Assembly: GCF_000722875.1 (NCBI RefSeq)
Contig: NZ_JFHR01000022.1
Coordinates: 1 to 64,000, forward strand
Direction: 5' to 3'
DNA length: 64,000 nucleotides
Source: Sphingobium chlorophenolicum
GTDB taxonomy: Bacteria; Pseudomonadota; Alphaproteobacteria; Sphingomonadales; Sphingomonadaceae
Below the pieces are notes generated by a model. The model saw nothing but the letters and a program-made list of their open reading frames with translations. It had not been told where the DNA came from and ran no database searches. The position numbers and the translations under genes were made by a program. Shown here piece after piece: positions 8,759 through 20,200 of this stretch. Position 1 is the stretch's first letter, and the number at the start of each line of letters is the position of its first letter.

Positions 8759-9654
8759 TCCGTCCTGATCCTTGTTTCCGCGATCCACCATCCGCCATGA
8801 CCGGCGCGCAGCCTTTCCGCCGCCTGGGCGCTGTGGCGATCCGTCTCGAACAATGCGAAGCAGGTCGCGCCCGATCCCGACATGCGGGCGAGGCGCACAC
8901 CCTCGCATGCCCGCAACGCCGCCAGCACATCCGCGATGACCGGCGCCGCCGCCATGGCCGGAGCCTCCAGATCATTGCGTCCGGCCGTAATCACCTGCTC
9001 CAGTTCGCTCGCCGCCAGTGGGCCGCGATCCCCCCCATCCCAGCCGCCGAAAACCCTGGCAGTGGACAGGGCGACACCCGGATTGACGAGCAGGATAGGC
9101 GTGCCGGACAGCCCAGCGATCGCCCGCTGCTCAAGCACTTCGCCCCGCCCCCGCACCATCCGCGAAACGCTGCTGACGCAGGCTGGAACGTCGGAGCCGA
9201 GGGACAGGGCAATCCGTTCAAGCGTCTCGTCGGACAAAGGCGCATGCCAGAGCCGGGCGAGCAACCGAAGCGTGGCGGCGGCGTCGGCGGAACCGCCGCC
9301 AATGCCCGATGCGACGGGCAGCATCTTGCTCAGCCTCAGGTCAGCGCCATGGCCTTCCCCCAAATGAGATTGTAAGGCGAGGGCCGCCTTCATCACCAGA
9401 TTGCCGAGGCCTGCGTCCAGTTCCGAACCGAAGGGGCCGTCAATGTCCAGGCTGATCGCCCCATCCGGCCGGGTGCGGCCCGACAGCCTGTCGCCCAATT
9501 CGGTGAAGACGAACAAGCTTTCCAGCGCATGATAGCCATCCGCACGCTTGTGCCGGACGTGCAGCGCCAGATTGATCTTGGCAAAGGCGGTTTCCACCAG
9601 TTCGCCCGCATCCGCCGAGCAGGTGGCGGCCCCTTCCGCGTCAACGTGCGGCAT
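8755..9654 (-). CDS. ispE: 4-diphosphocytidyl-2-C-methyl-D-erythritol kinase
   Basis: A GHMP kinase that phosphorylates CDP-ME in the non-mevalonate (MEP) isoprenoid pathway. The N-terminal FAKINLALHV carries the conserved lysine and asparagine, the ATP loop is GIGGGSADAAA at about residue 110, and the C-terminal GSGATCFALF is the GHMP motif 3. The 299 aa are normal. The ATG at 9654 lies 14 bases inside the TPR gene upstream, and the stop overlaps the next start as ATGA. Confidence 0.95.
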   Translation of the reverse strand: MPHVDAEGAATCSADAGELVETAFAKINLALHVRHKRADGYHALESLFVFTELGDRLSGRTRPDGAISLDIDGPFGSELDAGLGNLVMKAALALQSHLGEGHGADLRLSKMLPVASGIGGGSADAAATLRLLARLWHAPLSDETLERIALSLGSDVPACVSSVSRMVRGRGEVLEQRAIAGLSGTPILLVNPGVALSTARVFGGWDGGDRGPLAASELEQVITAGRNDLEAPAMAAAPVIADVLAALRACEGVRLARMSGSGATCFALFETDRHSAQAAERLRAGHGGWWIAETRIRTE

Positions 9655-11305
9655 ATTCGGGCTTCATCCCCTCTTTGGTCTTGGCCGCCAGACGCTGCGC
9701 CGTCTCCCCCTCGGCAAAGACGGCGGCGGCGCGCCAGGCATAACGCGCCTCGTAACGCCGCCCCGCCGCCCAGAGCGCATCGCCCAGATGTTCGTTGATG
9801 GTCGCGTCGGAGGGGGCTCCTGCCGCGGCCCGCTCCAGCACCGGCACGGCGGCGTCGATGTCTCCGGTCACGAACTGCGCCCAGCCCAGCGAATCCGTGA
9901 TCGACGCATCCTCAGGTTTCAGGGCGCTCGCCTTTTTCAGCAATTCCAGCGCCGAATCCATATTCTGCCGCCGCTCTATCTGCGCATAGCCCAGATAATT
10001 GAGTATGGTCGGCTCGTCCGGAGCCAGCCTGGCCGCCCGCTCCAGCACCGCCCGCGCTTCGTTCCAATGCGCGCCCTGTTCAAGTGCGCTACCCTCGAAC
10101 AGAAGCAGCGCCCAGGGAACGGCATCGGCCGGATAGCCCGCCTGTGCGGCGCGGAAGGCGGAGGCTGCGCCATCGAAATCCTTCTCCTGCGCCAGCAACT
10201 GGCCCAGCCGCACATGGCGTTCCGGTTCAGCATGCGGCACGGCCGCCAGAGCGCGGGCGAGAGCGATCGCCTCCGTCCGCTTGTCCGCCACCGCCAGCGC
10301 CTCGACCAGTTCGGCCTGCGCCAGCGCCCCGTACCAGCCATTGGCGGGAACCGCCCGCGCCTCGTCCACCGCATAGGCGGCGTGACCGGCGCGGCTCAGC
10401 AGGTCCGCGGCGACGATATGGGCGGCAGGGCCGTCGGGATCGGCGAAGGCGGCGATGCGCGCAAGGCGGATGCCCAGCGTTCCCGTGCTCCCGTCCGACG
10501 AAATGTCCGACGCCAGACGGAGCAGCAGAAGGGCGAAACCCTGCCCGGCCGTCAGGGCCTTGCCATGGATCGCGGACGCCTTGCCGCTGGCGATGTCCTT
10601 CCGGGCCTGCGCGAAATTCGCCTGATCTTCGGGCAGGAGCGCCAACGCCTCCGCCTTAGCGCCACGTGCGGCCAACTGCCCCGCGAAGAGCAGCCGCGAC
10701 AGGTCCACCCCACTCGTCCGCAAGGACAGGGCGCGGTTAATCATGGGCTGCGCGCTTTCGCCGTTCCGCAAGGCCTGAAGAGCCAGATGCTCGTCCAGAT
10801 AACGTCTCGCCAGTGATGCGAAACGGTCGGCGGAATCGATGACCGGCGGCGCATATCGCCCCTCTCCCACCGAAATCCAGCTTCGCATGATCGGCGCGAG
10901 AAAAGCGAAATTCCCTTCTGCAACCATCCGGTCCACGAGCAGGCGGGCGCCCGGCCAATCCTTCCGGTTCAGCGCCCCGGCGATCTGGAGCAAGGTGCCG
11001 TCGCGGGGCAGCAGGCCGTCGCGTTCCAGCACCGCGGTGGAACGCAGCGCCAGCGGCATGTCGCCGCTGATCACCGCCTGGAAATAGGAACGCCGGGCCA
11101 CCTCCAGACTGGCTGGATCGCCCGCCAGCGCCGCTCGATAGTTGTCGAGGGCAAGGCCGGGAGCGCCATCGCCATCGGCCAGACGCCCCCGCATATAGGC
11201 ATGCAATGCGTTGCCGGGATCCACCGATGCGCCCGCCGCGACGGGCAGCATCAGCAGCATTGCGGCAAATAGGCGCCTACATGTTCGGATAGTTCGGTCC
11301 TCCAC
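9641..11305 (-). CDS. Exported TPR-repeat protein
   Basis: About 554 aa with a hydrophobic leader (FAAMLLMLPVAAGA) that looks like a Sec signal peptide, followed by tandem tetratricopeptide repeats. The clearest are near the C-terminus: IDAAVPVLERAA, LLKKASALKPEDA and VLERAARLAPDEP. It is therefore probably a periplasmic scaffold or an outer-membrane-associated protein. The start is uncertain: a GTG at 11305 gives a leader with arginines, while an ATG at 11260 gives one without. It overlaps the end of the ETF-QO gene and runs directly into ispE. No specific partner can be named. Confidence 0.8.
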   Translation of the reverse strand: MEDRTIRTCRRLFAAMLLMLPVAAGASVDPGNALHAYMRGRLADGDGAPGLALDNYRAALAGDPASLEVARRSYFQAVISGDMPLALRSTAVLERDGLLPRDGTLLQIAGALNRKDWPGARLLVDRMVAEGNFAFLAPIMRSWISVGEGRYAPPVIDSADRFASLARRYLDEHLALQALRNGESAQPMINRALSLRTSGVDLSRLLFAGQLAARGAKAEALALLPEDQANFAQARKDIASGKASAIHGKALTAGQGFALLLLRLASDISSDGSTGTLGIRLARIAAFADPDGPAAHIVAADLLSRAGHAAYAVDEARAVPANGWYGALAQAELVEALAVADKRTEAIALARALAAVPHAEPERHVRLGQLLAQEKDFDGAASAFRAAQAGYPADAVPWALLLFEGSALEQGAHWNEARAVLERAARLAPDEPTILNYLGYAQIERRQNMDSALELLKKASALKPEDASITDSLGWAQFVTGDIDAAVPVLERAAAGAPSDATINEHLGDALWAAGRRYEARYAWRAAAVFAEGETAQRLAAKTKEGMKPEYAAR

Positions 11306-12929
11306 CGCCTTCCGGCACGACCCAGTTGATGTTCTGGGTCGGATCCTTGATATCGCACGTCTTGCAGTGGACGCAATTCTGCGCGTTGATCTGGAACCGG
11401 GGATTGCCCTCGTCCAGACCGACCACCTCATAGACGCCCGCCGGACAATAGCGTTGCGCCGGCTCGTCATAAAGGGGCAGGTTGTAGGAAATCGGGATTG
11501 CCGGATCCTTCAGTTGCAGATGGACCGGCTGGTCTTCCTCATGATTGGTGTTGCTCAGGAACACCGAAGACAGACGGTCGAAGCTGATCACGCCGTCTGG
11601 CTTGGGATAGTCGATCTTGCGGGCGTGATCCTTGGTCCACAGCTTCTCGGCATCGGGCTTGTGCTTCATCGTGAAGGGCAGGCCGATCTTCAGCGTGCGC
11701 ATCCACATGTCGATGCCCGCCAGCACCGTGCCGATGGTATTGCCGAACTTGCTGAGGAGCGGCTCGGCATTCTTCACGAGCTGCAATTCGGTCGCGATCC
11801 AGCTTGACCGCAGCGTCGGCTCGTAATCGTCCAGCACGTCGCCCGACCGTTCGGCGCGGATCGCCGCGAAGGCGGATTCCGCCGCCAGCATGCCCGACTT
11901 CATCGCCGTATGCGTGCCCTTGATGCGGGGCACGTTGACGAAGCCCGCCGAACAGCCGATCAGCGCGCCGCCGGGGAAGGCCAGCGTCGGGATCGACTGC
12001 CAGCCGCCCTCGTTGATCGCACGTGCGCCGTAGGAGACGCGACGGCCGCCCTCCAGAAACTTGCGGATTTCCGGATGCTGCTTCCAGCGCTGGAATTCCT
12101 CGAACGGATAGAGGTGCGGGTTGCGATAACCAAGGCCCACGACGAAGCCCAGCGCGACCTGTCCATTGGCCTGATGATAGAGGAAACCGCCCCCATAGGC
12201 GTCCGTCAGCGGCCAGCCCTGGCTGTGGATGACCAGGCCCGGCTTGTGCTTGGCGGGATCGATATCCCACAATTCCTTCATGCCCAGGCCATAGACCTGC
12301 GGCTCGCTATCGGCATCGAGCGCGAACTGGCGCTTCAATATCTTGGTCAGATGACCACGCGCGCCCTCCGCGAAGAAGGTGTATTTCGCGTGCAGTTCCA
12401 GCCCCGGCTGATAATCGCCCTTGCGATTGCCTTCACGGTCGATGCCCATGTCGCCGGTAGCGACGCCCTTCACCGATCCGTCCTCATGATAGAGGATTTC
12501 CGCCGCCGCGAAGCCGGGGAATATCTCCACGCCCAGGCCCTCGGCCTGTTCGGCCAGCCAGCGGCAGAGATTGCCCAGCGATCCGGTATAGGTGCCCTTA
12601 TTGTGCATCCAGCCCGGCGTCATGATGTGCGGCATGTTCATCTTGCCGGTCTTGGTCAGGAACCAGTGCTGGTTGTCCGTCACCGGCACTTCCGCCATCG
12701 GGCAGCCCATGTCCCGCCATTCGGGGAAGAGTTCGTCCAGCGCCTTCGGATCGATCACCGCGCCCGACAAGATGTGCGCGCCGATTTCCGACCCTTTTTC
12801 CAGCACGCAAACCGACAGTTCCTGCCCCGCATCGTTCGCCAACTGCTTCAATCGGATCGCCGATGACAGCCCCGCCGGGCCGCCGCCGACAATGACGATG
12901 TCATAGGGCATCGAATCCCGTTCGCTCAT
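11277..12929 (-). CDS. Electron transfer flavoprotein-ubiquinone oxidoreductase
   Basis: Passes electrons from ETF (fatty-acid and amino-acid dehydrogenases) to ubiquinone at the inner membrane. The N-terminal FAD-binding motif is IVIVGGGPAG. Residues around 400-480 form the ubiquinone/membrane part, and the C-terminal ferredoxin-like domain has CVHCKTCDIKDP for the [4Fe-4S] cluster with a preceding YCPAGVYE. The 550 aa are normal. The ATG has GGAGG 4 bases upstream. It heads the seven-gene minus-strand operon reaching to 5067 and is divergent from the glycosylase-like gene. Confidence 0.96.
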   Translation of the reverse strand: MSERDSMPYDIVIVGGGPAGLSSAIRLKQLANDAGQELSVCVLEKGSEIGAHILSGAVIDPKALDELFPEWRDMGCPMAEVPVTDNQHWFLTKTGKMNMPHIMTPGWMHNKGTYTGSLGNLCRWLAEQAEGLGVEIFPGFAAAEILYHEDGSVKGVATGDMGIDREGNRKGDYQPGLELHAKYTFFAEGARGHLTKILKRQFALDADSEPQVYGLGMKELWDIDPAKHKPGLVIHSQGWPLTDAYGGGFLYHQANGQVALGFVVGLGYRNPHLYPFEEFQRWKQHPEIRKFLEGGRRVSYGARAINEGGWQSIPTLAFPGGALIGCSAGFVNVPRIKGTHTAMKSGMLAAESAFAAIRAERSGDVLDDYEPTLRSSWIATELQLVKNAEPLLSKFGNTIGTVLAGIDMWMRTLKIGLPFTMKHKPDAEKLWTKDHARKIDYPKPDGVISFDRLSSVFLSNTNHEEDQPVHLQLKDPAIPISYNLPLYDEPAQRYCPAGVYEVVGLDEGNPRFQINAQNCVHCKTCDIKDPTQNINWVVPEGGGGPNYPNM

Positions 12930-13057
12930 AATTCCTCCAAATTGCTGGCGCCGTCGGTTTTCCTCCCCAATCCGGTCGCCGCGCTACCCAAACGTTTTGA
13001 CATTGTGGGCGATGAAGAAACTTGACCACGGCGTCAACCTCTGGCCCAAGACAATCG

Positions 13058-13780
13058 ATGCGGGGATTATTGCGGGAAAATGCGGCGGACGCCGCCAATG
13101 CCTTTATGGCATGGTGGAATCTGGCCGGCGTGGATTGCGCGGTCGGCGAGGAGCCGGTCGATTGGCTGCGCCCCGCCCAGACGCCTGCCCGGCCCGCGAT
13201 TTCGGTCGGCGACGACGGTCCCGTGCCCGCCCACGCTCCCGCAAAACCGGCTTCCTTCGCCACCTTCCTGACCTGGCTTTCGGAGGATGCGGTGCAACCG
13301 GAACAGCGGTGGCCGGGCGCCATGATCCTGCCGGAAGGACCGGCCGAAGCGCCGCTCATGGTGATCACCGACATGCCGGACCCTGCCGACGTGGCGGCCG
13401 GAACGCTGCTCAGCGATCGCGCAGGGCAGTTATTCGACGGGATGTTGCGGGCGATCGGACTGAAGCGCGCCGACATTCACCTGGCGTCCCTTTTCCTGTC
13501 CCGGCCGCCGGGCGCCATGGTCGAGGCGTCCGATCTGGCGGCCGCAGCGGCGCGAATGCGCACGCATGTGATGCTTGCCGCGCCGCGACGGTTATTGCTG
13601 CTGGGCGACCGGACCATCCGCAGCCTGTTGCCTGATGCTGGTTCACGGATATTTAACCATGATAGCGGCACCTTACCCGCCTTCGCCACATTTCACCCGC
13701 GTTTGCTGCTTGGCCAACCCGCGGCAAAGGCAGAATGTTGGCGTGTGCTGCAAGGTTTGATTGAGGAAATGTCCGAGTGA
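13058..13780 (+). CDS. Degenerate uracil-DNA-glycosylase-like protein
   Basis: About 240 aa with the outline of the family 4/5 uracil-DNA glycosylase fold. FHPRLLLGQPAAK near the C-terminus corresponds to the usual HPS-type motif and RLLLLGDRTIRSLL to the core strand. However, the usual GExPG...GxPFxG active-site segment is replaced by TDMPDPADVAAGTLL, and the four iron-sulfur cysteines are absent. Activity is doubtful. An ATG at 13058 is chosen; a TTG at 13022 is also in frame. The stop overlaps the GTG of the transglycosylase gene (GTGA), so the two are coupled. Confidence 0.7.
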   Translation: MRGLLRENAADAANAFMAWWNLAGVDCAVGEEPVDWLRPAQTPARPAISVGDDGPVPAHAPAKPASFATFLTWLSEDAVQPEQRWPGAMILPEGPAEAPLMVITDMPDPADVAAGTLLSDRAGQLFDGMLRAIGLKRADIHLASLFLSRPPGAMVEASDLAAAAARMRTHVMLAAPRRLLLLGDRTIRSLLPDAGSRIFNHDSGTLPAFATFHPRLLLGQPAAKAECWRVLQGLIEEMSE

Positions 13781-15576
13781 TTCGCGCCCTGACCCGTTCG
13801 TCCTGCCTGGCTGCCATCGCCTGCGCCGCGCTGGCCGCCATGCCCGCGAAGGCCGAAACCGCCCTGTCGGCCCCGGCCGTTTCCAGGGATATTTCTTCCT
13901 CCCCGCTCCAGTTGAGCGATGCCGACAAGAGCCGCTACGGCGCCATTTACGCCGCCCTGCGCGACCAGAAATGGACGGATGCCAGGGCGATGATCGCCGC
14001 CCTAGACGCGCAGGACAGCTTCCGACCCGTTGCATTGGCCGACCTTTATCTCAGCAAGAATTCGCCCAAGGTCGAATTGTTCGAGCTGCTCGACCTGATC
14101 GGCAAGGCGCCTTGGTTGGACAAAGCGGATCAGCTTTCCCGGCTGGCGCAGAAGCGGGGCGCGACGATCCTGCCCACTCTGCCGCAGGTGCAGAAGATGG
14201 TCTGGCTGGGCAGCGCGCCGCGCCGCGAATATGTGCCCGCGGTCAAGACCGATGTCCTGGCGCAGGCACTGGTCGGCCAGATCCAGCCCTTCATCAAGAA
14301 TGACGATCCGGCCGGCGCCGAAGCCCTGCTGCTCACCGGCGAAGCAGGCCTGACCCCCGACGGCCTGACCGAAGTGCGGCAGCGCATCGCTTGGGCCTAT
14401 TATATCGAAAGCGACGATGCCAATGCCCGACGCATGGCGGCAAGGGCACTGGAAAGCCGCAGCGGCGGCGATTGGGCGGTTCAGGCCTATTGGACGACCG
14501 GTCTGGCGGCCTGGCGCCAGAATGACTGCCGCGCCGCGGCGCCTGCCTTCGGCAATGTCGCGGCGCTTGCGGGCAATAGCGACATGCGGGCTGCGGGCGC
14601 CTATTGGGCCTCGCGCGCCTATATGCTGTGCGGAGAGCCGGAGAGGGTCGAGGCTCTGCTGAAGACAGCCGCCCGTTCGGACGAGAGCTTTTACGGCCTG
14701 CTGGCGCGTGAAACGCTGGCGGTGCCGCTGGGCGCGCCGGTCGCCCCCCGTTTCAGCGCGGTGGAATGGCAGCAGATCAAGGACAGCCCCAATGTCCGTG
14801 CCGCCATCGCCCTGAACGCGATTGGCGAAAATGCGCGGGCCGACCAGATGCTTCGCTATCAGGCGAAGATTGGCGGGACCGGGCAATATGACGCCCTGCT
14901 TCGCCTGGCCGGAGCGCTCAGCCTGCCGGAAACGCAGCTTTGGCTCGCCCATAACGGCCCGGCGGGCAAGCAGCCGGGCAGCTTCGCCCGCTTCCCTGCC
15001 CCCGATTGGCGGCCGGACGGCGGTTGGCGTGTCGATCCTGCACTAATCTATGCCCATATGCTTCAGGAATCCGGTTTCCGCCGCGATGTCGTCAGCAGCG
15101 CGGGCGCGCGCGGCCTGATGCAGGTGCTGCCCAGCACGGGCAATCTGATGGGGCTCGCCGCGTCAGACCAGTTGTTCGTGCCCTCGACCAATATGGAATA
15201 TGGCCAGCGCTATCTAGAAAATCTGCGCGACATGAGCGCGACCGGCGGGCTGCTGCCCAAGGTGATGGCCGCCTATAATGCCGGTCCGGTGCCGGTCGAG
15301 CGATGGAACAGCGAAGTGAAGGACAATGGCGATCCGCTGCTGTTCATCGAATCGCTGCCCTATTATGAAACCCGCGCCTATGTGAACATCGTGATGCGCA
15401 ACTACTGGATGTACCAGATCCAGGCGAAGGGCAGCGCGGTTTCGCTGGCGGGCATGGCTCAGGGCCTGTGGCCGACCTTTCCGGGAACCAAGGGGTCGCG
15501 CCTGGTGCGCGTGAAGCCCCGAATGCCGATCGCCAGCGCCAATGTCAGCGCCAGCATCGCGGGCGGTTCCGACTGA
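13777..15576 (+). CDS. Soluble lytic murein transglycosylase (Slt70-like)
   Basis: Cleaves peptidoglycan glycan strands with 1,6-anhydro ring formation, in the periplasm. A signal peptide ends at AMPAKA (about residue 26); a long alpha-superhelical region follows to about residue 400. The C-terminal SLT domain has the catalytic glutamate in LQESGF (about residue 431), then [10 protein letters not shown] and AAYNAGP. The 599 aa fit the family. It starts at GTG overlapping the preceding stop and its stop TGA overlaps the moaB ATG. Confidence 0.95.
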   Translation: MIRALTRSSCLAAIACAALAAMPAKAETALSAPAVSRDISSSPLQLSDADKSRYGAIYAALRDQKWTDARAMIAALDAQDSFRPVALADLYLSKNSPKVELFELLDLIGKAPWLDKADQLSRLAQKRGATILPTLPQVQKMVWLGSAPRREYVPAVKTDVLAQALVGQIQPFIKNDDPAGAEALLLTGEAGLTPDGLTEVRQRIAWAYYIESDDANARRMAARALESRSGGDWAVQAYWTTGLAAWRQNDCRAAAPAFGNVAALAGNSDMRAAGAYWASRAYMLCGEPERVEALLKTAARSDESFYGLLARETLAVPLGAPVAPRFSAVEWQQIKDSPNVRAAIALNAIGENARADQMLRYQAKIGGTGQYDALLRLAGALSLPETQLWLAHNGPAGKQPGSFARFPAPDWRPDGGWRVDPALIYAHMLQESGFRRDVVSSAGARGLMQVLPSTGNLMGLAASDQLFVPSTNMEYGQRYLENLRDMSATGGLLPKVMAAYNAGPVPVERWNSEVKDNGDPLLFIESLPYYETRAYVNIVMRNYWMYQIQAKGSAVSLAGMAQGLWPTFPGTKGSRLVRVKPRMPIASANVSASIAGGSD

Positions 15577-16103
15577 TGCCGATCGATGAGAGCCGGCCTT
15601 TCCTGCCGGTGCGCATCGCACTGCTGACCGTGTCGGACAGCCGCACCGCCGCAGACGACCGCTCTGGCGACATTCTGGCCGAACGCATCGCGACGGCGGG
15701 TCATGTGCTGGCGGCTCGCTATATCGAGCGGGACGAACGCTCCGCCATCGTCGCGCGCCTCCATAGCTGGATCGACGATCCGCAGATCGACTGCATCATC
15801 ACCACCGGCGGCACGGGAGTGACCGGGCGGGACGTCACGCCCGAAGCGCTGGCGCAGGTGCAGGACAAGGAAATCCCCGGCTTCGGCGAACTGTTCCGCT
15901 GGCTGAGCTACCAGACCATCGGCACTTCCACCATCCAGTCGCGGGCCACAGCCTGCGTGTCGCGGGGCACTTATATATTCGCGCTGCCCGGATCGACCGG
16001 CGCGGTCAAGGATGCATGGGACGGCATATTGGTCAGCCAGTTGGACAGCCGTTTCCGGCCCTGCAATTTCGTGGAATTGATGCCCCGCCTGACCGAACGC
16101 TGA
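15576..16103 (+). CDS. moaB: Molybdenum cofactor biosynthesis protein B
   Basis: 175 aa of the MoaB/MogA fold, which adenylates molybdopterin in molybdenum-cofactor synthesis. Visible are LTVSDSRT at the N-terminus, the molybdopterin-binding [16 protein letters not shown], and [13 protein letters not shown]. The ATG at 15576 shares its A with the TGA of the transglycosylase gene. No other moa gene lies in the window. Confidence 0.93.
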   Translation: MPIDESRPFLPVRIALLTVSDSRTAADDRSGDILAERIATAGHVLAARYIERDERSAIVARLHSWIDDPQIDCIITTGGTGVTGRDVTPEALAQVQDKEIPGFGELFRWLSYQTIGTSTIQSRATACVSRGTYIFALPGSTGAVKDAWDGILVSQLDSRFRPCNFVELMPRLTER

Positions 16104-16164
16104 TCGGGCCGCCGATTATCCGGCGATGACTTGCCAGAATGTTCCCTTTATGTTCTAATGCGTC

Positions 16165-17232
16165 ATGGCTGCGGAAAAGGGCAGAGGCGCGACATTGAAC
16201 GGCGAAAGCCGCCGCTTCAACCTGCCGGAAAGAATAGCGGATGGCGACTGGCTGGATGCCTTGGCGGACGTGGACGGCGTAGCGCCCAGGCGACGCACGG
16301 AAGTCGCCGTAGAGCGGCCCCGCACGATCATCAGCCGCAACAACTCTCCCGATATCGCGTTCAGCCAGTCGATCAACGCCTATCGGGGCTGCGAGCATGG
16401 TTGCATCTACTGCTTTGCGCGCCCCACCCATGCCTATCACGATCTGTCGCCGGGGCTGGATTTCGAAACCAAGCTGTTCGCCAAGCCCAATGCCGCCGAA
16501 CTGCTGCGCAAGGAACTCTCCGGCAAGGCCCATAAAGTGTCTCCCATTGCGATGGGAACCAATACCGATCCCTATCAACCCATCGAGCGGGACTGGAGGA
16601 TCACCCGGCAATGCCTTGAAATATTATGGGACTGTCGGCATCCGGTCTATATCACGACCAAATCCGACCGCATATTGCACGATATCGATCTCCTGGCCTC
16701 CATGGCGCGGGAGAGGCTGGTCGCGGTGATGATTTCGGTCACCTCGCTCGATCCGCTGACGGCCAGAACATTGGAGCCGCGCGCCCCACATCCACTTCGC
16801 CGGGTGGAGGCGATACGCCTGTTGTCGCAGGCCGGGGTGCCGGTGGTCGCCAGCATATCGCCGGTCATCCCGGCCATCACCGATCATGAGATAGAGAGCA
16901 TCGTCGCCCGCGTCGCAGCGGCCGGAGCGCGGGACGCAAGCTATATTCCCGTCCGCCTGCCGCACGAAGTCGCTCCCCTGTTCCGTGCCTGGCTGGCGGA
17001 ACATTATCCGGATCGAGCGTCCAAAGTGATGGCCATCATCCGCGACATTCGGGGCGGCCGCGACAACGACCCGAATTTCAGCAGCCGGATGCGTGGTCAG
17101 GGCGTGTGGGCGGACCTGATCCGCGCCCGTTTCCAAAAGGCGCGAAAACGGGCAGGCTTCACCGGCCAACGCGTGACCCTTCGCACGGACCTGTTCCGCA
17201 GGCCGGACGGCCCCCAGATGAGCCTCTTTTAG
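16165..17232 (+). CDS. PA0069-family radical SAM protein (SplB-like)
   Basis: 355 aa with the radical SAM cluster motif CEHGCIYCFARP (C-x3-C-x2-C) near residue 80, the conserved GTNTDPYQPIE and a TIM-barrel core. It belongs to the SPL-like/PA0069 group that is widespread next to DNA-repair or envelope genes but has no settled substrate. It follows moaB by 61 bases on the same strand and may be the last gene of that unit. The C-terminal sequence RTDLFRRP is typical of the family. Confidence 0.9.
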   Translation: MAAEKGRGATLNGESRRFNLPERIADGDWLDALADVDGVAPRRRTEVAVERPRTIISRNNSPDIAFSQSINAYRGCEHGCIYCFARPTHAYHDLSPGLDFETKLFAKPNAAELLRKELSGKAHKVSPIAMGTNTDPYQPIERDWRITRQCLEILWDCRHPVYITTKSDRILHDIDLLASMARERLVAVMISVTSLDPLTARTLEPRAPHPLRRVEAIRLLSQAGVPVVASISPVIPAITDHEIESIVARVAAAGARDASYIPVRLPHEVAPLFRAWLAEHYPDRASKVMAIIRDIRGGRDNDPNFSSRMRGQGVWADLIRARFQKARKRAGFTGQRVTLRTDLFRRPDGPQMSLF

Positions 17233-17265
17233 CCGCGACGATAGGGGGGCCATTGCCTCTGAAAT

Positions 17266-20200
17266 TCAGCCAGCCACCAGCCGCAGCCCCGACCGCCGGT
17301 TGCGAGCGCGATAGCCGTCCGCCTTGGCCTCCATCCGTTCGAAGGAGCCGATGCGCAGGCCGGGGATCGTGGCGATGCTGTCCACCTGATCCGCGCCGAT
17401 CAGATAATCGTCGCCCAGGAACAGGCGCGCCGCCTTCCCGTCGCCCACCGGCGCCCGCAGGAACACCTCGCTGCGTCCTCCCCTTGCCCGCGCCAATAAT
17501 TGCGCCAGGGCATCGATGGCCACCGCATCGCTGACATCCACGACCAATTCCATGCGGGAGCTATTGGCCAGTTGCCGGAAAGGCTCGATGCCCCTGATGG
17601 TCACGCGCGGCGTTTCCTCGCCCGGCAGGCGATCCAGTTCCACCATCAGCAGGGCGCAATCGCCCTCCCGCGCCATATCCTCTATCGCCCGGCAGGCATC
17701 TTCGTCGAAGCAGCTTGCCTGAAACTGCCCGCTGCTGTCGGAGAAGGTGGCGGCGGCATATCGCGCACCCCGCTTCGTCTCGCGCCAGCGCACATCCTCC
17801 ACCATGGCTGCCATCACGCCGTTGGCCCGGCCACCCTCGGCCACCGGCTCGGCACAGATGGCGCCATAGCTTTTCGCGCCCCGCGCCTCGGCCAGATGGC
17901 GGTAGCGGTCGACCGGATGGGCGGAGAAATAGAAGCCGAACGCATCCTTCTCCTGCGCCATGCGGTCCGCCGTCGACCAAGTCTGATGGGGTGGGATGCG
18001 GACATCAGCATGCGGCGTTTCGACATCCCCGAACAGGCCGCCCTGCCCGCTTTCCCGCGCCTCCGCCGCGCTGGAGGCCACGCTGAGGATCGTTTCCGCC
18101 GCCGCATGCACGCCCGCGCGGTCAGCATGCACGCCATCGAACGCGCCCGCCGCCGCCAGACTTTCCAACTGCCGCCGGTTGAGCAGGCGCGGCTCGATGC
18201 GGTCGGCAAAATCGTCCAGCGACTTGAACGGACCGCCCGCCTCCCGCTCGGCCACCAATTGCTCCATCGCCTTTTCGCCCACGCCTTTCAGGCCGCCCAA
18301 GGCATAGCGCACGGCAAAGCCCAGACGCGGATCGTCGCCTTCCTGCTCGATCGCCTCGACAGAGAAATCCGCCTGACTGCGGTTGATGTCGGGGGCGAGG
18401 CAGGCCAGCCCCATCCGCCGCATATCGTCCACGAACACTGTCAGCTTATCCGTCAGGTGGATATCGAACGCCATGGACGCGGCATAGAATTCCGCCGGAT
18501 AATGCGCCTTCAACCAGGCGGTCTGATAGGCGAGCAGGGCATAGGCGGCCGCGTGCGACTTGTTGAAACCATAGCCCGCGAACTTGTCGATCAAATCGAA
18601 CAGTTCATTCGCCTTGCCCGTCGCGATGTCGCTCCTCGCGCAGCCCTCCACGAAGCGGGCACGCTGGGCGTCCATTTCCGCCTTGATCTTCTTGCCCATG
18701 GCGCGGCGCAGCAGGTCGGCATCGCCCAGCGAATAGCCCGCCAATATCTGCGCGGCCTGCATCACCTGTTCCTGATAGACGAAGATGCCGTAAGTTTCTT
18801 CGAGGATCGGCTTCAGGAGAATATGTGGATATTCAATCTCCTCCTGCCCGTTCTTGCGACGGCCGAACATTGGGATATTGTCCATCGGGCCGGGGCGGTA
18901 GAGCGACACTAGCGCGATAATGTCCCCGAAATTGGTCGGACGCACGGCGGCCAGCGTCTTGCGCATGCCTTCCGATTCCAACTGGAAAACGCCCACCGTG
19001 TCGCCGCGCTGAAGTAGTTCGTACACCGCCGGATCGTCCCAGCCCAGCGAATTGAGGTCGATTTCCACACCCCGCCCGGCCAGCAATTGCACCGCCTTCT
19101 GCAAGACCGACAGCGTCTTGAGGCCAAGGAAGTCGAACTTCACCAGCCCCGCGCCCTCGACATATTTCATGTCGAACTGGGTCACCGGCATGTCCGAACG
19201 GGGATCGCGATAGAGCGGCACCAGTTGCGACAGCGGCCTGTCCCCGATCACCACGCCCGCCGCATGGGTGGAACTGTGGCGCGGAAAACCCTCCAGCTTC
19301 ATCGCATAGTCGATCAGGCGCCTGACCTGATTGTCATTGTCATATTCCGCCCGGAATTCGGCCACGCCGTTCAGGGAACGCTCCAGCGTCCAGGGATCGG
19401 TCGGATGGTTGGGCACCAGTTTCGCCAGACGGTCGACCTGCCCATAGCTCATCTGCAACACGCGGCCAGTGTCCTTGAGCACGGCCCGCGCCTTCAGCTT
19501 TCCGAAGGTGATGATCTGCGCCACATGGTCCGCGCCATATTTCTGCTGGACGTAGCGGATGACTTCCCCGCGCCGGGTTTCGCAGAAATCGATGTCGAAG
19601 TCCGGCATGGAAACGCGTTCCGGATTCAGGAAGCGCTCGAACAGCAGTCCTAATTGCAGCGGATCGAGATCGGTGATGGTCAGCGCCCAGGCGACTACCG
19701 ATCCCGCGCCCGAACCGCGGCCCGGACCCACCGGAATATCCTGATCCTTCGCCCATTTGATGAAGTCGGCGACGATCAGGAAATAGCCCGGAAAACCCAT
19801 CTGGATGATGATGTCCGTTTCGAACTTCAACCGGTCGAAATAGGGCTTGCGCGCTTCCTCATCGATGATGCCCGCCTTGGCCAGCCGCGCTTCCAGCCCC
19901 TCCGCCGCCTGCTCGCGCAGCATCTTCGCCTCGCCCTCTATATCGCCGGCCAGGCTGGGGAGGATGGGTTTGCGCTTGGGCGCCGCCACGGCGCAGCGTT
20001 GCGCGACGACCAGCGTATTGGCCAGCGCTTCGGGCAAATCCTCGAACAGCCGTTTCATTTCCGCCGCCGGCTTCATCCAGGCGTCGGGCGAACTGGTCCG
20101 GCGGTCAGGCGTCTCGACATAGGCGCTGTCGGCGATGCACAGCATCACGTCATGCGCCTCATGGAAATGCGGCTCGGCAAAGCAGGTGGGGTTGGTGGCC

